From positions 1 to 50,376 of the forward strand of contig NZ_JAUCBZ010000013.1 in NCBI RefSeq assembly GCF_034676545.1: a stretch of 50,376 nt of DNA, given 5' to 3'. This stretch comes from Pararhodobacter sp. GTDB lineage: Bacteria; Pseudomonadota; Alphaproteobacteria; Rhodobacterales; Rhodobacteraceae. The translations under genes and the position numbers were made by a program. This document shows positions 1 through 7,202 of this stretch, piece by piece. Each line of letters starts with the position of its first letter. The stretch's first letter is position 1. The notes beneath the pieces were generated by a model. The model saw nothing but the letters and a program-made list of their open reading frames with translations, made no database searches and was not told the DNA's origin.

Positions 1-1
1 A

Positions 2-373
2 TTGAAGGAAAGAGTATTACCCACATACTGGCCGAAGTCTTCCGCCTCCTGCGAAATTCTTCTGCGCTGCGTGGAAGAGACCCGCGCCAGGGGTTATGCC
101 TTGAACCAAGGCATTCTGATGCCCGGTTCCTGGGGGCTTGGTTTGCCGGTGCGCGATACACAGGGCCGTCCTGTTGGTGCGCTCTCGATCGCGGCAATCG
201 AAAGCCGTCTCCAGGAAGACCGTTGCGCTGAGTTGGTACCGCTTCTGCGCGAAGAGGTCCGCATTCTGGAGGCTGCATTGCGCCAGCCCTCATCTCGCAC
301 GGCTGAAACACAATCGAACATCAAGCGTGCGCCCTCCACGGTCGCCACGCGCAACAGAAAGGTGTCCAGATGA
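2..373 (+). CDS. IclR-family transcriptional regulator, C-terminal part (cut by window edge)
   Basis: The frame is open at the window edge, so only about the last 123 residues are visible and no true start can be given. The stretch with ARGYALNQGILMPGSWGL followed by LPVRDTQGRPVGALSIAA matches the effector-binding (GAF-like) half of IclR regulators; the winged helix lies outside the window. The last 25 residues are basic and low-complexity. Its TGA overlaps the ATG of the thiolase gene (ATGA), so the two are co-transcribed and translationally coupled. By context it probably senses an acid or acyl-CoA intermediate of the catabolic genes that follow; the ligand is not known. Confidence 0.8.
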   Translation: MKERVLPTYWPKSSASCEILLRCVEETRARGYALNQGILMPGSWGLGLPVRDTQGRPVGALSIAAIESRLQEDRCAELVPLLREEVRILEAALRQPSSRTAETQSNIKRAPSTVATRNRKVSR

Positions 374-1539
374 CACGCGCCTGTATTGTAGGTTACGCCC
401 ATTCCCCGTTCGGCAAGCTCGAGGATCCCGATACCGAAAGCCTGATGGCGCGCGTCTCCGGTGCGGCGCTGGAGCATGCCGGCGTTTCTCCCGAACAGGT
501 TGACGGCATCTATGTCGGCGTCATGAATTCCGGCTTCCAGAAGCAGGACTTCCAGGCTGGCCTCGTGGCCCTTGCCGATGACCGCCTGGCCTATACACCT
601 GCCACGCGGTTGGAAAATGCCTGCGCCACCGGCTCTGCCGCCATCTATTCGGCGATTGATTTTATCGAATCCGGCCGTGGGCGTATCGCACTCGTGGTGG
701 GTGCAGAAAAGATGACCGCCAAGCCAACTGCTGAAGTGGGTGATATTCTGCTGAACGCCTGCTATCGCAAGGAAGAAGCAGATATCGAAGGCGGTTTCGC
801 CGGTGTGTTCGGACGCATCGCGCAGACCTATTTCCAGCGCTATGGTGACCGGTCTGAAGAGATCGCCCGTATCGCCGCCAAGAACCACAAGAACGGCGTT
901 TCCAATCCTTATGCGCAGCTGCGCAAGGATCTGGGCTTCGAGTTCTGCAATACGGTATCGGATCGCAATCCGCTGGTCGCCGGTCCTCTGCGCCGCACCG
1001 ACTGCTCTCTGGTTTCCGATGGCGCAGCTGCGCTGGTTCTCGTTTCGGAAGATCTTGCCCGCGAGATGCCCCGCGCCGTGGCTTTCCGCGCACGTGCGCA
1101 TTTCAATGACATCATGCCGCTTTCGCGTCGTGACCCGATCGCCTTCGAAGGCGCGCGCCGCACCTGGGCTTCAGCTCTTGAGCAGGCCGGCATGACGCTG
1201 GATGACCTCAGCCTGGTGGAGACGCATGACTGCTTCACCATCGCCGAGATGATCGAATATGAAGCGATGGGTCTCGCCAAGCCGGGTGAAGGCTACAAGG
1301 TGGTGCGTGAAGGCATCACCGAGAAGACCGGCCGTCTGCCGGTCAATCCCTCGGGCGGTCTGAAGTCCAAGGGGCATCCCGTTGGCGCCACTGGCGTTTC
1401 CATGCATGTGCTGTGTGCCATGCAGTTGCTGGGTGAAGCCGGCGACATGCAGATTCCCGGTGCAAGCGTCACCGGCATCTTCAACATGGGCGGCGCTGCC
1501 GTCGCCAATTATGTCTCTATCCTGGAGCGTCTGAAGTGA
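370..1539 (+). CDS. Thiolase (acetyl-CoA acetyltransferase, SCP2-like)
   Basis: A 389-residue protein of normal thiolase length. The nucleophilic cysteine is C85 in NACATGSAA; the second active-site block is H286-D287-C288-F, and the GHPVGATG block contains H336. The HDCF arrangement, with no CxG cysteine near the C-terminus, is that of SCP2-type thiolases, which cleave 3-oxoacyl-CoA thioesters in beta-oxidation-like pathways rather than making acetoacetyl-CoA for PHB. The gene starts inside the stop codon of the IclR gene, and its own stop overlaps the GTG start of the CoA ligase gene. That layout suggests the three products serve one catabolic route. The substrate cannot be read from sequence. 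Confidence 0.9.
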   Translation: MTRACIVGYAHSPFGKLEDPDTESLMARVSGAALEHAGVSPEQVDGIYVGVMNSGFQKQDFQAGLVALADDRLAYTPATRLENACATGSAAIYSAIDFIESGRGRIALVVGAEKMTAKPTAEVGDILLNACYRKEEADIEGGFAGVFGRIAQTYFQRYGDRSEEIARIAAKNHKNGVSNPYAQLRKDLGFEFCNTVSDRNPLVAGPLRRTDCSLVSDGAAALVLVSEDLAREMPRAVAFRARAHFNDIMPLSRRDPIAFEGARRTWASALEQAGMTLDDLSLVETHDCFTIAEMIEYEAMGLAKPGEGYKVVREGITEKTGRLPVNPSGGLKSKGHPVGATGVSMHVLCAMQLLGEAGDMQIPGASVTGIFNMGGAAVANYVSILERLK

Positions 1540-3143
1540 GCATCGTTGCACCAAAGGGGGGCGTTGCGCCCTATAGCCGGCGTGTGATGAATCTGGCGCA
1601 TTTTTTGCGCCAGTCTGCTCGCCGTTTTCCGCAGGAAGTTGGTTTTGTCCATGGCGCGCAGGTCCTGGACTGGAGCCAGATTGATGCGCGCGTAGACGCC
1701 ATGTGCGTGGCGCTGGCCGCCCGTGGCGTGACCAAGGGTGATCGGGTTCTGGTGCAGTCCAAGAACTGCGCGCAGATGTTCGAGTCCATGTTCGTCTGCT
1801 TCCGCATGGGTGCGGTGTGGGTGCCCACCAATTTCCGGCAGACCCCGGATGAGGTGGCCTATCTCGCCGAAGCCAGTGGCGCGACGGCGATGATCTCCCA
1901 CGCCGACTTCCCCGACCATGTGACCGCCGCGCGCCGCGATGCGCCCGGCATCACCACTGTCGTGGCCATTGGCGATGCACCGTTTGGCGAGTCCTATGAC
2001 GCGCTGGTGGCAGAACATCTCGGCACCCGCTTCACGCCGGCGGATGTCGAGCATGATGACCCGTGCTGGTTCTTCTTCACCTCCGGCACCACCGGTCGTC
2101 CGAAGGCCGCCGTGCTCACCCATGGCCAGATGGGTTTCGTGGTCACCAACCATCTGTGCGACCTGATGCCCGGCACCACCCAGGCCGATGCATCGCTTGT
2201 GGTCGCCCCACTTTCCCATGGCGCGGGCATCCACCAGCTGGTGAACACCGCCCGTTCGGTGAAGACCATCCTCCTGCCCACTGACAGCTTCGATATTCCC
2301 GAAGCCTGGCGCATTGTGCAGGACTGGAAGGTGACGAATATCTTCACCGTGCCCACCATCACCAAGATGCTGGTGGAACACCCCTCGGTGGATGATTTCG
2401 ATCACTCCTCGCTGCGCTATGTAATCTATGCCGGCGCGCCGATGTATCGCGAGGACCAGAAGCGGGCGCTGAAGAAGCTCGGCAAGGTTCTGGTGCAGTA
2501 TTTTGGCCTCGGTGAGGTAACCGGCAACATCACCGTGTTGCCGCCTGCACTGCATGAGCCGGATGACGGCCCGCATGTGAAGGTTGGCACCTGCGGCATT
2601 GAGCGCACGGCCATGCAGGTGCAGATCCAGAACGACGAAGGCGCAGAAGTCAGCGCCTTCGAGACCGGCGAGATCTGCGTGTGCGGCCCGGCTGTGCTGG
2701 CTGGTTACTACAACAACCCGGAAGCCAACGAGAAGGCCTTCCGCAATGGCTGGTTCCGCACCGGCGATCTTGGCCACATGGATGAGCAGGGCTTCGTGTA
2801 CATCACGGGCCGCGCTTCCGACATGTACATCTCCGGCGGCTCCAACGTGTATCCGCGCGAGATCGAGGAAAAGATGCTCACCCATGCTGACATCGCTGAA
2901 GTGGCGATCGTCGGTGTGCCAGACCCCAAATGGGGTGAGGTGGGTATTGCGGTGTGCGTCGCCCGTGCAGGTTCAACCGTGTGCGAGGCGGATGTGATCG
3001 GCTTCCTGGAGCCGAAGGTCTCTCGCTACAAGCTGCCCAAGCGTGTGCTGTTCTGGGACAGCCTGCCCAAGTCCGCCTACGGCAAGATCACCAAGAAGAT
3101 GGTGCGCGAGGCGCTGGAAGAACGCGGCGAGATCTCTGCGTAA
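1536..3143 (+). CDS. Acyl-CoA synthetase (AMP-forming, ANL superfamily)
   Basis: A 535-residue ligase that activates a carboxylic acid to its CoA thioester through an acyl-AMP. The P-loop motif FFFTSGTTGRPKAAVLTHG lies near residues 178-196, YFGLGEVTG is the A5 motif, GWFRTGDLG the A7 motif, and KLPKRVLFWDSLPKSAYGKI ends with the A10 catalytic lysine. The GTG at 1536 overlaps the thiolase TGA (GTGA); an ATG 17 codons in is the alternative start. Its place between a thiolase and a dehydrogenase argues for degradation of a fatty, aromatic or alicyclic acid. Medium-chain fatty acid and 4-chlorobenzoate-like ligases are both possible relatives. Confidence 0.9.
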   Translation: MSIVAPKGGVAPYSRRVMNLAHFLRQSARRFPQEVGFVHGAQVLDWSQIDARVDAMCVALAARGVTKGDRVLVQSKNCAQMFESMFVCFRMGAVWVPTNFRQTPDEVAYLAEASGATAMISHADFPDHVTAARRDAPGITTVVAIGDAPFGESYDALVAEHLGTRFTPADVEHDDPCWFFFTSGTTGRPKAAVLTHGQMGFVVTNHLCDLMPGTTQADASLVVAPLSHGAGIHQLVNTARSVKTILLPTDSFDIPEAWRIVQDWKVTNIFTVPTITKMLVEHPSVDDFDHSSLRYVIYAGAPMYREDQKRALKKLGKVLVQYFGLGEVTGNITVLPPALHEPDDGPHVKVGTCGIERTAMQVQIQNDEGAEVSAFETGEICVCGPAVLAGYYNNPEANEKAFRNGWFRTGDLGHMDEQGFVYITGRASDMYISGGSNVYPREIEEKMLTHADIAEVAIVGVPDPKWGEVGIAVCVARAGSTVCEADVIGFLEPKVSRYKLPKRVLFWDSLPKSAYGKITKKMVREALEERGEISA

Positions 3144-3154
3144 CACACAACTGT

Positions 3155-3183
3155 GGAGGCGGCCCGGCCGGGCCGTCTCCCTT
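3155..3183 (+). terminator. GC-rich hairpin between ligase and SDR genes
   Basis: GGAGGCGGCCCGG (3155-3167) is followed directly by CCGGGCCGTCTCC (3168-3180), an almost perfect inverted repeat with one mismatch, then CTTT. The T-run is short, so this is a weak terminator or an mRNA-stabilising stem rather than a full stop between the two genes. Confidence 0.45.
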
Positions 3184-3207
3184 TAACAAGAAGATTGGGA
3201 GGATATC

Positions 3208-3972
3208 TTGGCGCGTGAAGGTTCCGTGATCGTCACTGGCGGTGCATCCGGCATTGGTCTTGCCCTGGTGGAAGATCTTCTGAACGATGGCTGGCATGTG
3301 ATCGCCGCCGATATTGGCGAGGCGGCGCTGGATGCTGCACGCACGCGGCTGGCCGCCCATGGCGACAAGGTGCGTTTTGCCCGTCTCGATGTGTCGGACG
3401 AAGCCGGTGTGATCTCGGCGGTCGCGGACTGGGCGAAAGATTTCGGCCCTCTGCGCGGGCTGGTGAATTCTGCTGGCATCGGCGCTGCGACGCCCGCATT
3501 CGAGACCACGGTTGAGCAGTTCCGCCGCATTCTGGATATCAATCTGGTCGGCAGCTTTGTCATCTCACGCGAAGTGGCAAAGGCGATGAAGGAGAGCGGT
3601 GGCGGCTCCATCGTCAATATTGCGTCGGTGTCCGGGTTGGTCGGCAGCCTTGGCCGCACGGCTTATGGCTCCTCCAAGGGCGGTGTCATCCAGATGACCC
3701 GCATTCTGGCGGTCGAATTCGCAGAATTCGGTATCCGCGTGAATGCGATTGCGCCCGGCCCCATCGAAACTCCAATGGCGAAGGCGATGCATTCCGCCGT
3801 CGTGCGCAAGAATTGGGAAGACCGTGTGCCGATGCGCCGCTACGCCGAGCCAGAAGAAGTGGCCGGCGCGATTGCCTTCCTGCTGGATGAGGCGAAGTCC
3901 AGCTACATTACCGGCCAGACCATCGCGGTTGATGGCGGTTTCAGTATTGGCGGTCTGTTGCAGTCTGAGTGA
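3208..3972 (+). CDS. Short-chain dehydrogenase/reductase (classical SDR)
   Basis: A 254-residue classical SDR. The nucleotide-binding TGGASGIG is at residues 10-17, NSAG at 87-90, catalytic Tyr/Lys in YGSSK at 153-157 with the serine just upstream (S140/S142), and PGPIETPM follows as usual. It oxidises or reduces a hydroxyl/keto group with NAD(P). The start is a TTG preceded by a strong GGGAGG at a good distance; no ATG competes nearby. It lies 64 bases after the ligase gene, probably in the same operon, and would supply the 3-hydroxy/3-keto step before thiolysis. A terminator follows at 4011-4046. Confidence 0.9.
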   Translation: MAREGSVIVTGGASGIGLALVEDLLNDGWHVIAADIGEAALDAARTRLAAHGDKVRFARLDVSDEAGVISAVADWAKDFGPLRGLVNSAGIGAATPAFETTVEQFRRILDINLVGSFVISREVAKAMKESGGGSIVNIASVSGLVGSLGRTAYGSSKGGVIQMTRILAVEFAEFGIRVNAIAPGPIETPMAKAMHSAVVRKNWEDRVPMRRYAEPEEVAGAIAFLLDEAKSSYITGQTIAVDGGFSIGGLLQSE

Positions 3973-4010
3973 CAGACCACTTCCGAGCCCCTGTCTGCCC
4001 CAGGGAAGGA

Positions 4011-4046
4011 CGGCCCCGCATCTCAAGGTGCGGGGCCGTTTTGTTT
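4011..4046 (+). terminator. Rho-independent terminator after the SDR gene
   Basis: CGGCCCCGCA (4011-4020) and TGCGGGGCCG (4029-4038) form a perfect 10-bp stem with an 8-base loop, followed by TTTTGTTT (4039-4046). It closes the IclR-thiolase-ligase-SDR operon. Confidence 0.9.
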
Positions 4047-4149
4047 GGTGCCTTCGGGCTCTGTCTTGAAGCGGTGCGCGTCAGATGAACTCAAGAGTCG
4101 CGCAGATTGCATCTCACGGCCCATGCGTTCTGTGTAAGAGCCTTTGGCG

Positions 4150-4674
4150 TCACGAAAAATCCATCGGGTCCACGGAGATGGAACGTTTCAGCGCACGTAG
4201 GGCGAAGGTGGAGCGCGACTGGCGGATACCCTCGATGCGGTAGAGGTGCTCGCGCAGGAAGCGCTCATAATGCTCGGTGCCCGCCACCGCCACCTTGACC
4301 AGGTAATCATATTCCCCGGTTACGAGATGGGCTTCAACCACCTCGGGAATGCGCGCCACAAGTTCGCCAAACCGGTCCAGAACCTTGTCATCGTGGCGCT
4401 CCAGCGTGATCTCGATGAAGACGATGTCGGTGAGGCCGATCGCCTTGTGGTTGAGCACCGCCACATAGTCCTCGATCACGCCGAGTTGCTCCAGCCGCTT
4501 CACCCGCGTCCAGCAGGGCGACTGGGAGAGCCCCACCTTTTGCGCCAAATCCGCCATCGTGAGGCGTGCATCCGTGCGCAGGGCGGAGAGGATCTTGCGG
4601 TCCATCGCATCGAGTGGCCGGGCGGCCGATGGCGTGCTCACCTTCGGGGCAGATCGGCTGTTCTGTCGGGGCAT
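4150..4674 (-). CDS. Lrp/AsnC-family transcriptional regulator
   Basis: A 174-residue regulator. A poorly ordered first 22 residues is followed by a winged helix (LDAMDRKILSAL... with recognition part LSQSPCWTRVKRLEQ), then the RAM ligand-binding domain containing VVEAHLVTGEYDYLVKV. Members bind amino acids or related small acids and form octamers on DNA. It is transcribed away from the PPC gene pair that starts at 5023, leaving a 348-base shared upstream region, and is therefore the likely regulator of that pair and of itself. The same layout recurs at 44457-46060. Confidence 0.9.
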   Translation of the reverse strand: MPRQNSRSAPKVSTPSAARPLDAMDRKILSALRTDARLTMADLAQKVGLSQSPCWTRVKRLEQLGVIEDYVAVLNHKAIGLTDIVFIEITLERHDDKVLDRFGELVARIPEVVEAHLVTGEYDYLVKVAVAGTEHYERFLREHLYRIEGIRQSRSTFALRALKRSISVDPMDFS

Positions 4675-5022
4675 CTATTTTTCCCGTTTTCGTTCTATGC
4701 ATTCTGCCAGAGGCGGGAAAATAAGAAAGAAATTTTGATGGATCAGGTCTATCATGAAAGAACAATCCGGCGCTGAACGTAAAGGCCGGGAAGGCATCCT
4801 TCAGAAGATGCCCTGATATGGGTGAGGAATGTTGTTCCGTTGTGCGCTGCCGAATTCGCAGTGCGGCATAGAGTATTTCTGTGCCTTTCAGGCATGAGAT
4901 GCCAGCACATCAGGCGGAATATTACCATTCTCATGCAATCAGGGCGGGTATGAAGCGACCATGACGGGTGCTGCCCGGCCAGAAGCCGTGCCATCGCCTG
5001 CGCACGAATTTGGAGACTCCAG
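4675..5022. promoter_or_regulatory. Divergent control region, Lrp / PPC pair
   Basis: A 348-base AT-richer gap between the divergent starts. Near the Lrp start there is an inverted repeat, TTTTCCCG (4679-4686) and CGGGAAAA (4714-4721), followed by ATAAGAAAGAAATTTTGATGGATCAGG. These are reasonable places for Lrp-type binding. No gene is supported here; promoter hexamers are not clear enough to assign. Confidence 0.5.
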
Positions 5023-5580
5023 ATGAGAGCTGCTGCATCGACCCAGTTTCCGCGCTCGCGCACCCTGATTCATCCGGGGCGCTTCAATCCGGTGCGCATC
5101 CAGAGCATGCGCTCGGAAGCCGCGCGCCATATCCGTCTGGCGTTGGAGCCGGGCCTGAGCCTGTTTGATGCGCTGGTGAAGCCATTGGCGGAAATTGGCG
5201 TCACCAACGCCTCCACCACCATTCTTGGCGGCTATTTCGAGACGCTGGACTACTGCGTCGCCCCGCCGGATCCGAGCGGCAATGCCGTCATCGCCTATAC
5301 CAAGCCGATCCTGGCTGGAAAGACCTATATGGTCTTTGGCAATGCCACCATCGGTGTGAACATGAAGGGCAATCCGCTGGTGCATTGCCATGCGGCGATC
5401 CGTACGGAAAGCGGTGTGGTGAAGGGTGGTCACATCCTCACGGAAGCCTCCATCGTCGGCCCCTATCCCATTCCGGTTCTGGTGACCTCGCTCGACAGTT
5501 TCGAGCTGCGCCAGGCCTTTGATCCGGAAACCAATATTCCCCTCCTCCAGCCCCATGCGAAGGCGGAAGTCCATGACTGA
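5023..5580 (+). CDS. PPC (DUF296) domain protein, first of a split pair
   Basis: A 185-residue single PPC-domain protein. The possible metal-binding triad of the fold is visible: H121 and H123 in VHCHAA, and H137 in GGHIL. Such domains occur in plant AT-hook proteins and in free-standing bacterial proteins whose chemistry is largely unknown. It aligns by eye with the first half of the fused protein at 44457-45383 (shared HPG...RIQ, GLS/DL, VHCH and G-H-(I/V)-L blocks). The last 8 bases overlap the next gene, so the two products are made together and probably assemble. Metal binding and enzymatic role are inferences. Confidence 0.8.
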   Translation: MRAAASTQFPRSRTLIHPGRFNPVRIQSMRSEAARHIRLALEPGLSLFDALVKPLAEIGVTNASTTILGGYFETLDYCVAPPDPSGNAVIAYTKPILAGKTYMVFGNATIGVNMKGNPLVHCHAAIRTESGVVKGGHILTEASIVGPYPIPVLVTSLDSFELRQAFDPETNIPLLQPHAKAEVHD

Positions 5581-5986
5581 GACCGTGACATCCGAGACCA
5601 ATCCCGTTGTTGAAGCTGGACGCATGGGCCGCGTAGCCTATGCCCGCATCGCGCCGAACGAGGATCTGGTGCAGTGCATTGAAAAGCTGTGCCTGGCCGA
5701 AGGCTTCCGCAATGCCTTCGTGCGCGGTGCGCTTGGGAGCCTTGTGGATAGCTGCCTCGGCACGCTGGATGGCAAGATGGTGCACATCAAAGGCCCGGCG
5801 GTGGAAATCGTCAGCCTTGCCGGTGAAGTGCGTGAGCAGGCCGATGGCTCCCTCACTGCGGCCCTCACCGGCGTGGTGGCGGACCCGGAAGGCAATGTCT
5901 ATGGCGGCCCCTTCATTGCGGGTTCCAATCCGGTGTGCATGACCTTTGAGGTTACACTGGAAGAGTGGCTGCCAGAAGCGGCCTGA
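5573..5986 (+). CDS. PPC (DUF296) domain protein, second of a split pair
   Basis: A 137-residue protein; the ATG at 5573 overlaps the upstream stop (ATGACTGA), which decides this start over an earlier in-frame ATG at 5519. It resembles the second half of the fused PPC protein on the other side of the prophage, most clearly in GSNPVCMTFEVTL against GGNPVCVTAELLVL. The histidine cluster seen in its partner is absent here (only H71 at the equivalent strand), so it may be a structural or regulatory subunit. A terminator follows at 6021-6055. Confidence 0.75.
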   Translation: MTETVTSETNPVVEAGRMGRVAYARIAPNEDLVQCIEKLCLAEGFRNAFVRGALGSLVDSCLGTLDGKMVHIKGPAVEIVSLAGEVREQADGSLTAALTGVVADPEGNVYGGPFIAGSNPVCMTFEVTLEEWLPEAA

Positions 5987-6020
5987 CCAGTCCTGCCTTT
6001 GTCAGCGGCTTTGAATAGCA

Positions 6021-6055
6021 AACCCCTGTCCGGTGAAAGCTGGGCAGGGGTTTTC
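6021..6055 (+). terminator. Rho-independent terminator after the PPC pair
   Basis: AACCCCTGTCC (6021-6031) pairs with GGGCAGGGGTT (6042-6052), and the stem runs into TTTTCGTGTTTTT. It ends the PPC transcript about 90 bases before the prophage. Confidence 0.85.
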
Positions 6056-6144
6056 GTGTTTTTGGCACGTCTGAAACTCGGCCCCGTTTCAGTGAACTTG
6101 AGAAACCGCTCTGCATGTTAAGCGACGGCATCTTTTCACGCGAA

Positions 6145-6149
6145 CCGAT
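6145..6149. repeat. Target-site duplication, copy at the prophage right end
   Basis: CCGAT here and at 42421-42425 directly flank the TG...CA prophage termini. A 5-bp duplication is the hallmark of Mu-family transposition. Confidence 0.85.
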
Positions 6150-6180
6150 TGAAGCGTGCCACGCGGTTTTGCAGCGCGGG
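6150..6180. repeat. Prophage right-end terminus (transposase site)
   Basis: TGAAGCG at the very end, followed by TTGCAGCGCGGGA (6169-6181), the counterpart of TTGCAGGGGCGGGA at the other end. It is expected to be an R1-type transposase binding site. Confidence 0.75.
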
Positions 6181-6208
6181 ACACCGGAATTTGCACCACT
6201 CATAATAG

Positions 6209-6242
6209 CCGCTCAAGAGGGCAATTAGAGCCTCTTGAGCGG
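6209..6242. repeat. Perfect 12-bp inverted repeat near the right end
   Basis: CCGCTCAAGAGG (6209-6220), a 10-base spacer, and CCTCTTGAGCGG (6231-6242). No T-run follows on either strand, so it is not a standard terminator. The core TCAAGAGG resembles the TAAGAG motifs at 20.46, 23.48 and 42.2 kb. A TTGACT that could be a -35 element follows at 6245. Confidence 0.7.
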
Positions 6243-6299
6243 TGTTGACTGTGCCAGCGAACAGAGCGTGTCTACTGCTCCTTAATGGAGAGCACGCAC

Positions 6300-7202
6300 A
6301 TGACCACCGCCATCGCCACCCACCTCGAAGCCATTGCCCAGATCCTGAAGGATGCCGCCCACGCGGCCGAGGAAGCGGCGCGGGCGGCTCAGGATGGTCA
6401 GGTCAATCTGGCCATTGGCACGGTGGCTTGGGTCGAGGCCAGCCTACCCGATGCGCAGGCCCTCTTAGCGGCCGCCCTGATCCTCCATCGCCGGGGAAAC
6501 CCGGCCCCCGTCACCCGGACAGGGGACGTATTAACTGCCCGGCCACACCACCTGCGCCGCAGCGCGTGCCCCGGCTTCATCTACCGCCGCCATCACAGCA
6601 GCCTTGCCCGCCAGCCGGGCGCGCTCAATCGCCCCGCCAATCTGCTGCCACTGGGTGTATGCGGTCAGCACAACGGCCCCCACATCAGCCAGCGTATCGC
6701 CGGTGATGCCGATCTCGGCCGAGAGCAGCGGATAATTGGCCGGGTCCGGGTCAGCATCCTGTGCCAGCCGCTCGGCTTCGCCGGCTTTGGCCAGATATGT
6801 CATCGCCTGCCCGCTGCCGGGCGTGATGTAGCGGGCGCGCTCTGCTTCGGCGGCGCTGTCAATTTGCGCCGTCAGATCCGCCTTGAGCGCCGCCAGATCA
6901 ACCAGCACCGGCTCAGGCTCTGCCACAGGTTCCGGGGCCAGCCACACGTCATCCACCAGACGCCAGCCCGCGCGGACCTCGGCTGGCACCTCATCAAACT
7001 CAGCCGCCAGCAGGGGATGAAACGCGGTAGACGGGTCGGCCGCAACATCCACGGCCACGTTATCAATAATGCGTGCGTACATATTCACCACTCCACCACA
7101 ACAAGGCCAGTACCACCCGGAGCATTGATGCTGCCAGCACCGCCGCCATTGCCCACGGTGATAGTCGTTATCGCGCCTTCCGCGAGATCGAATTCGCCGT
7201 GA
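6300..7202 (+). CDS. Doubtful rightward gene at the prophage right end
   Basis: The ATG at 6300 has GGAG nine bases upstream. The first ~75 residues look coding: alanine-rich amphipathic helices (KDAAHAAEEAARAAQDG) and a sensible hydrophobic pattern. From about 6531 the frame is the antisense of the leftward fibre-assembly-like gene, and the composition becomes arginine-rich and shadow-like. A one-base shift near 6522-6532 would end the protein at a TAA at 6532-6534, next to the opposing gene's stop. So this is either a short gene with a lesion or a real N-terminal gene that overruns. It could be a prophage cargo gene; no function is recognised. Confidence 0.3.
   Translation: MTTAIATHLEAIAQILKDAAHAAEEAARAAQDGQVNLAIGTVAWVEASLPDAQALLAAALILHRRGNPAPVTRTGDVLTARPHHLRRSACPGFIYRRHHSSLARQPGALNRPANLLPLGVCGQHNGPHISQRIAGDADLGREQRIIGRVRVSILCQPLGFAGFGQICHRLPAAGRDVAGALCFGGAVNLRRQIRLERRQINQHRLRLCHRFRGQPHVIHQTPARADLGWHLIKLSRQQGMKRGRRVGRNIHGHVINNACVHIHHSTTTRPVPPGALMLPAPPPLPTVIVVIAPSARSNSP
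6531..7082 (-). CDS. Tail fibre assembly-like protein
   Basis: A 183-residue protein. The ATG at 7082 is chosen because GGAG lies eight bases upstream and it directly follows the adhesin stop. Its N-terminus (MYARIIDNVAVDV, then FHP...FDEVPAEVRAGWRLVDD.W) has the pattern of small phage proteins encoded after tail fibres; the middle is a predicted helical, alanine-rich section. It is the last leftward phage gene and would help fold or attach the adhesin. The exact family (DUF4376/XkdW-like or another) is uncertain. Confidence 0.6.
   Translation of the reverse strand: MYARIIDNVAVDVAADPSTAFHPLLAAEFDEVPAEVRAGWRLVDDVWLAPEPVAEPEPVLVDLAALKADLTAQIDSAAEAERARYITPGSGQAMTYLAKAGEAERLAQDADPDPANYPLLSAEIGITGDTLADVGAVVLTAYTQWQQIGGAIERARLAGKAAVMAAVDEAGARAAAQVVWPGS

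Noticed and set aside
1509..2885. A 458-codon leftward open frame
   Set aside because: Antisense to the acyl-CoA ligase, histidine/glycine-rich as typical shadows of ligase-type coding sequence in GC-rich genomes.
6061..6149. Prophage attachment at a tRNA gene
   Set aside because: No tRNA-like cloverleaf is visible on either side of the element, and Mu-type elements do not need one; the 5-bp CCGAT duplication explains the insertion.
6209..6242. Inverted repeat as a phage late terminator
   Set aside because: The stem is perfect but there is no T-run on either strand, so it is listed as a repeat rather than a terminator.
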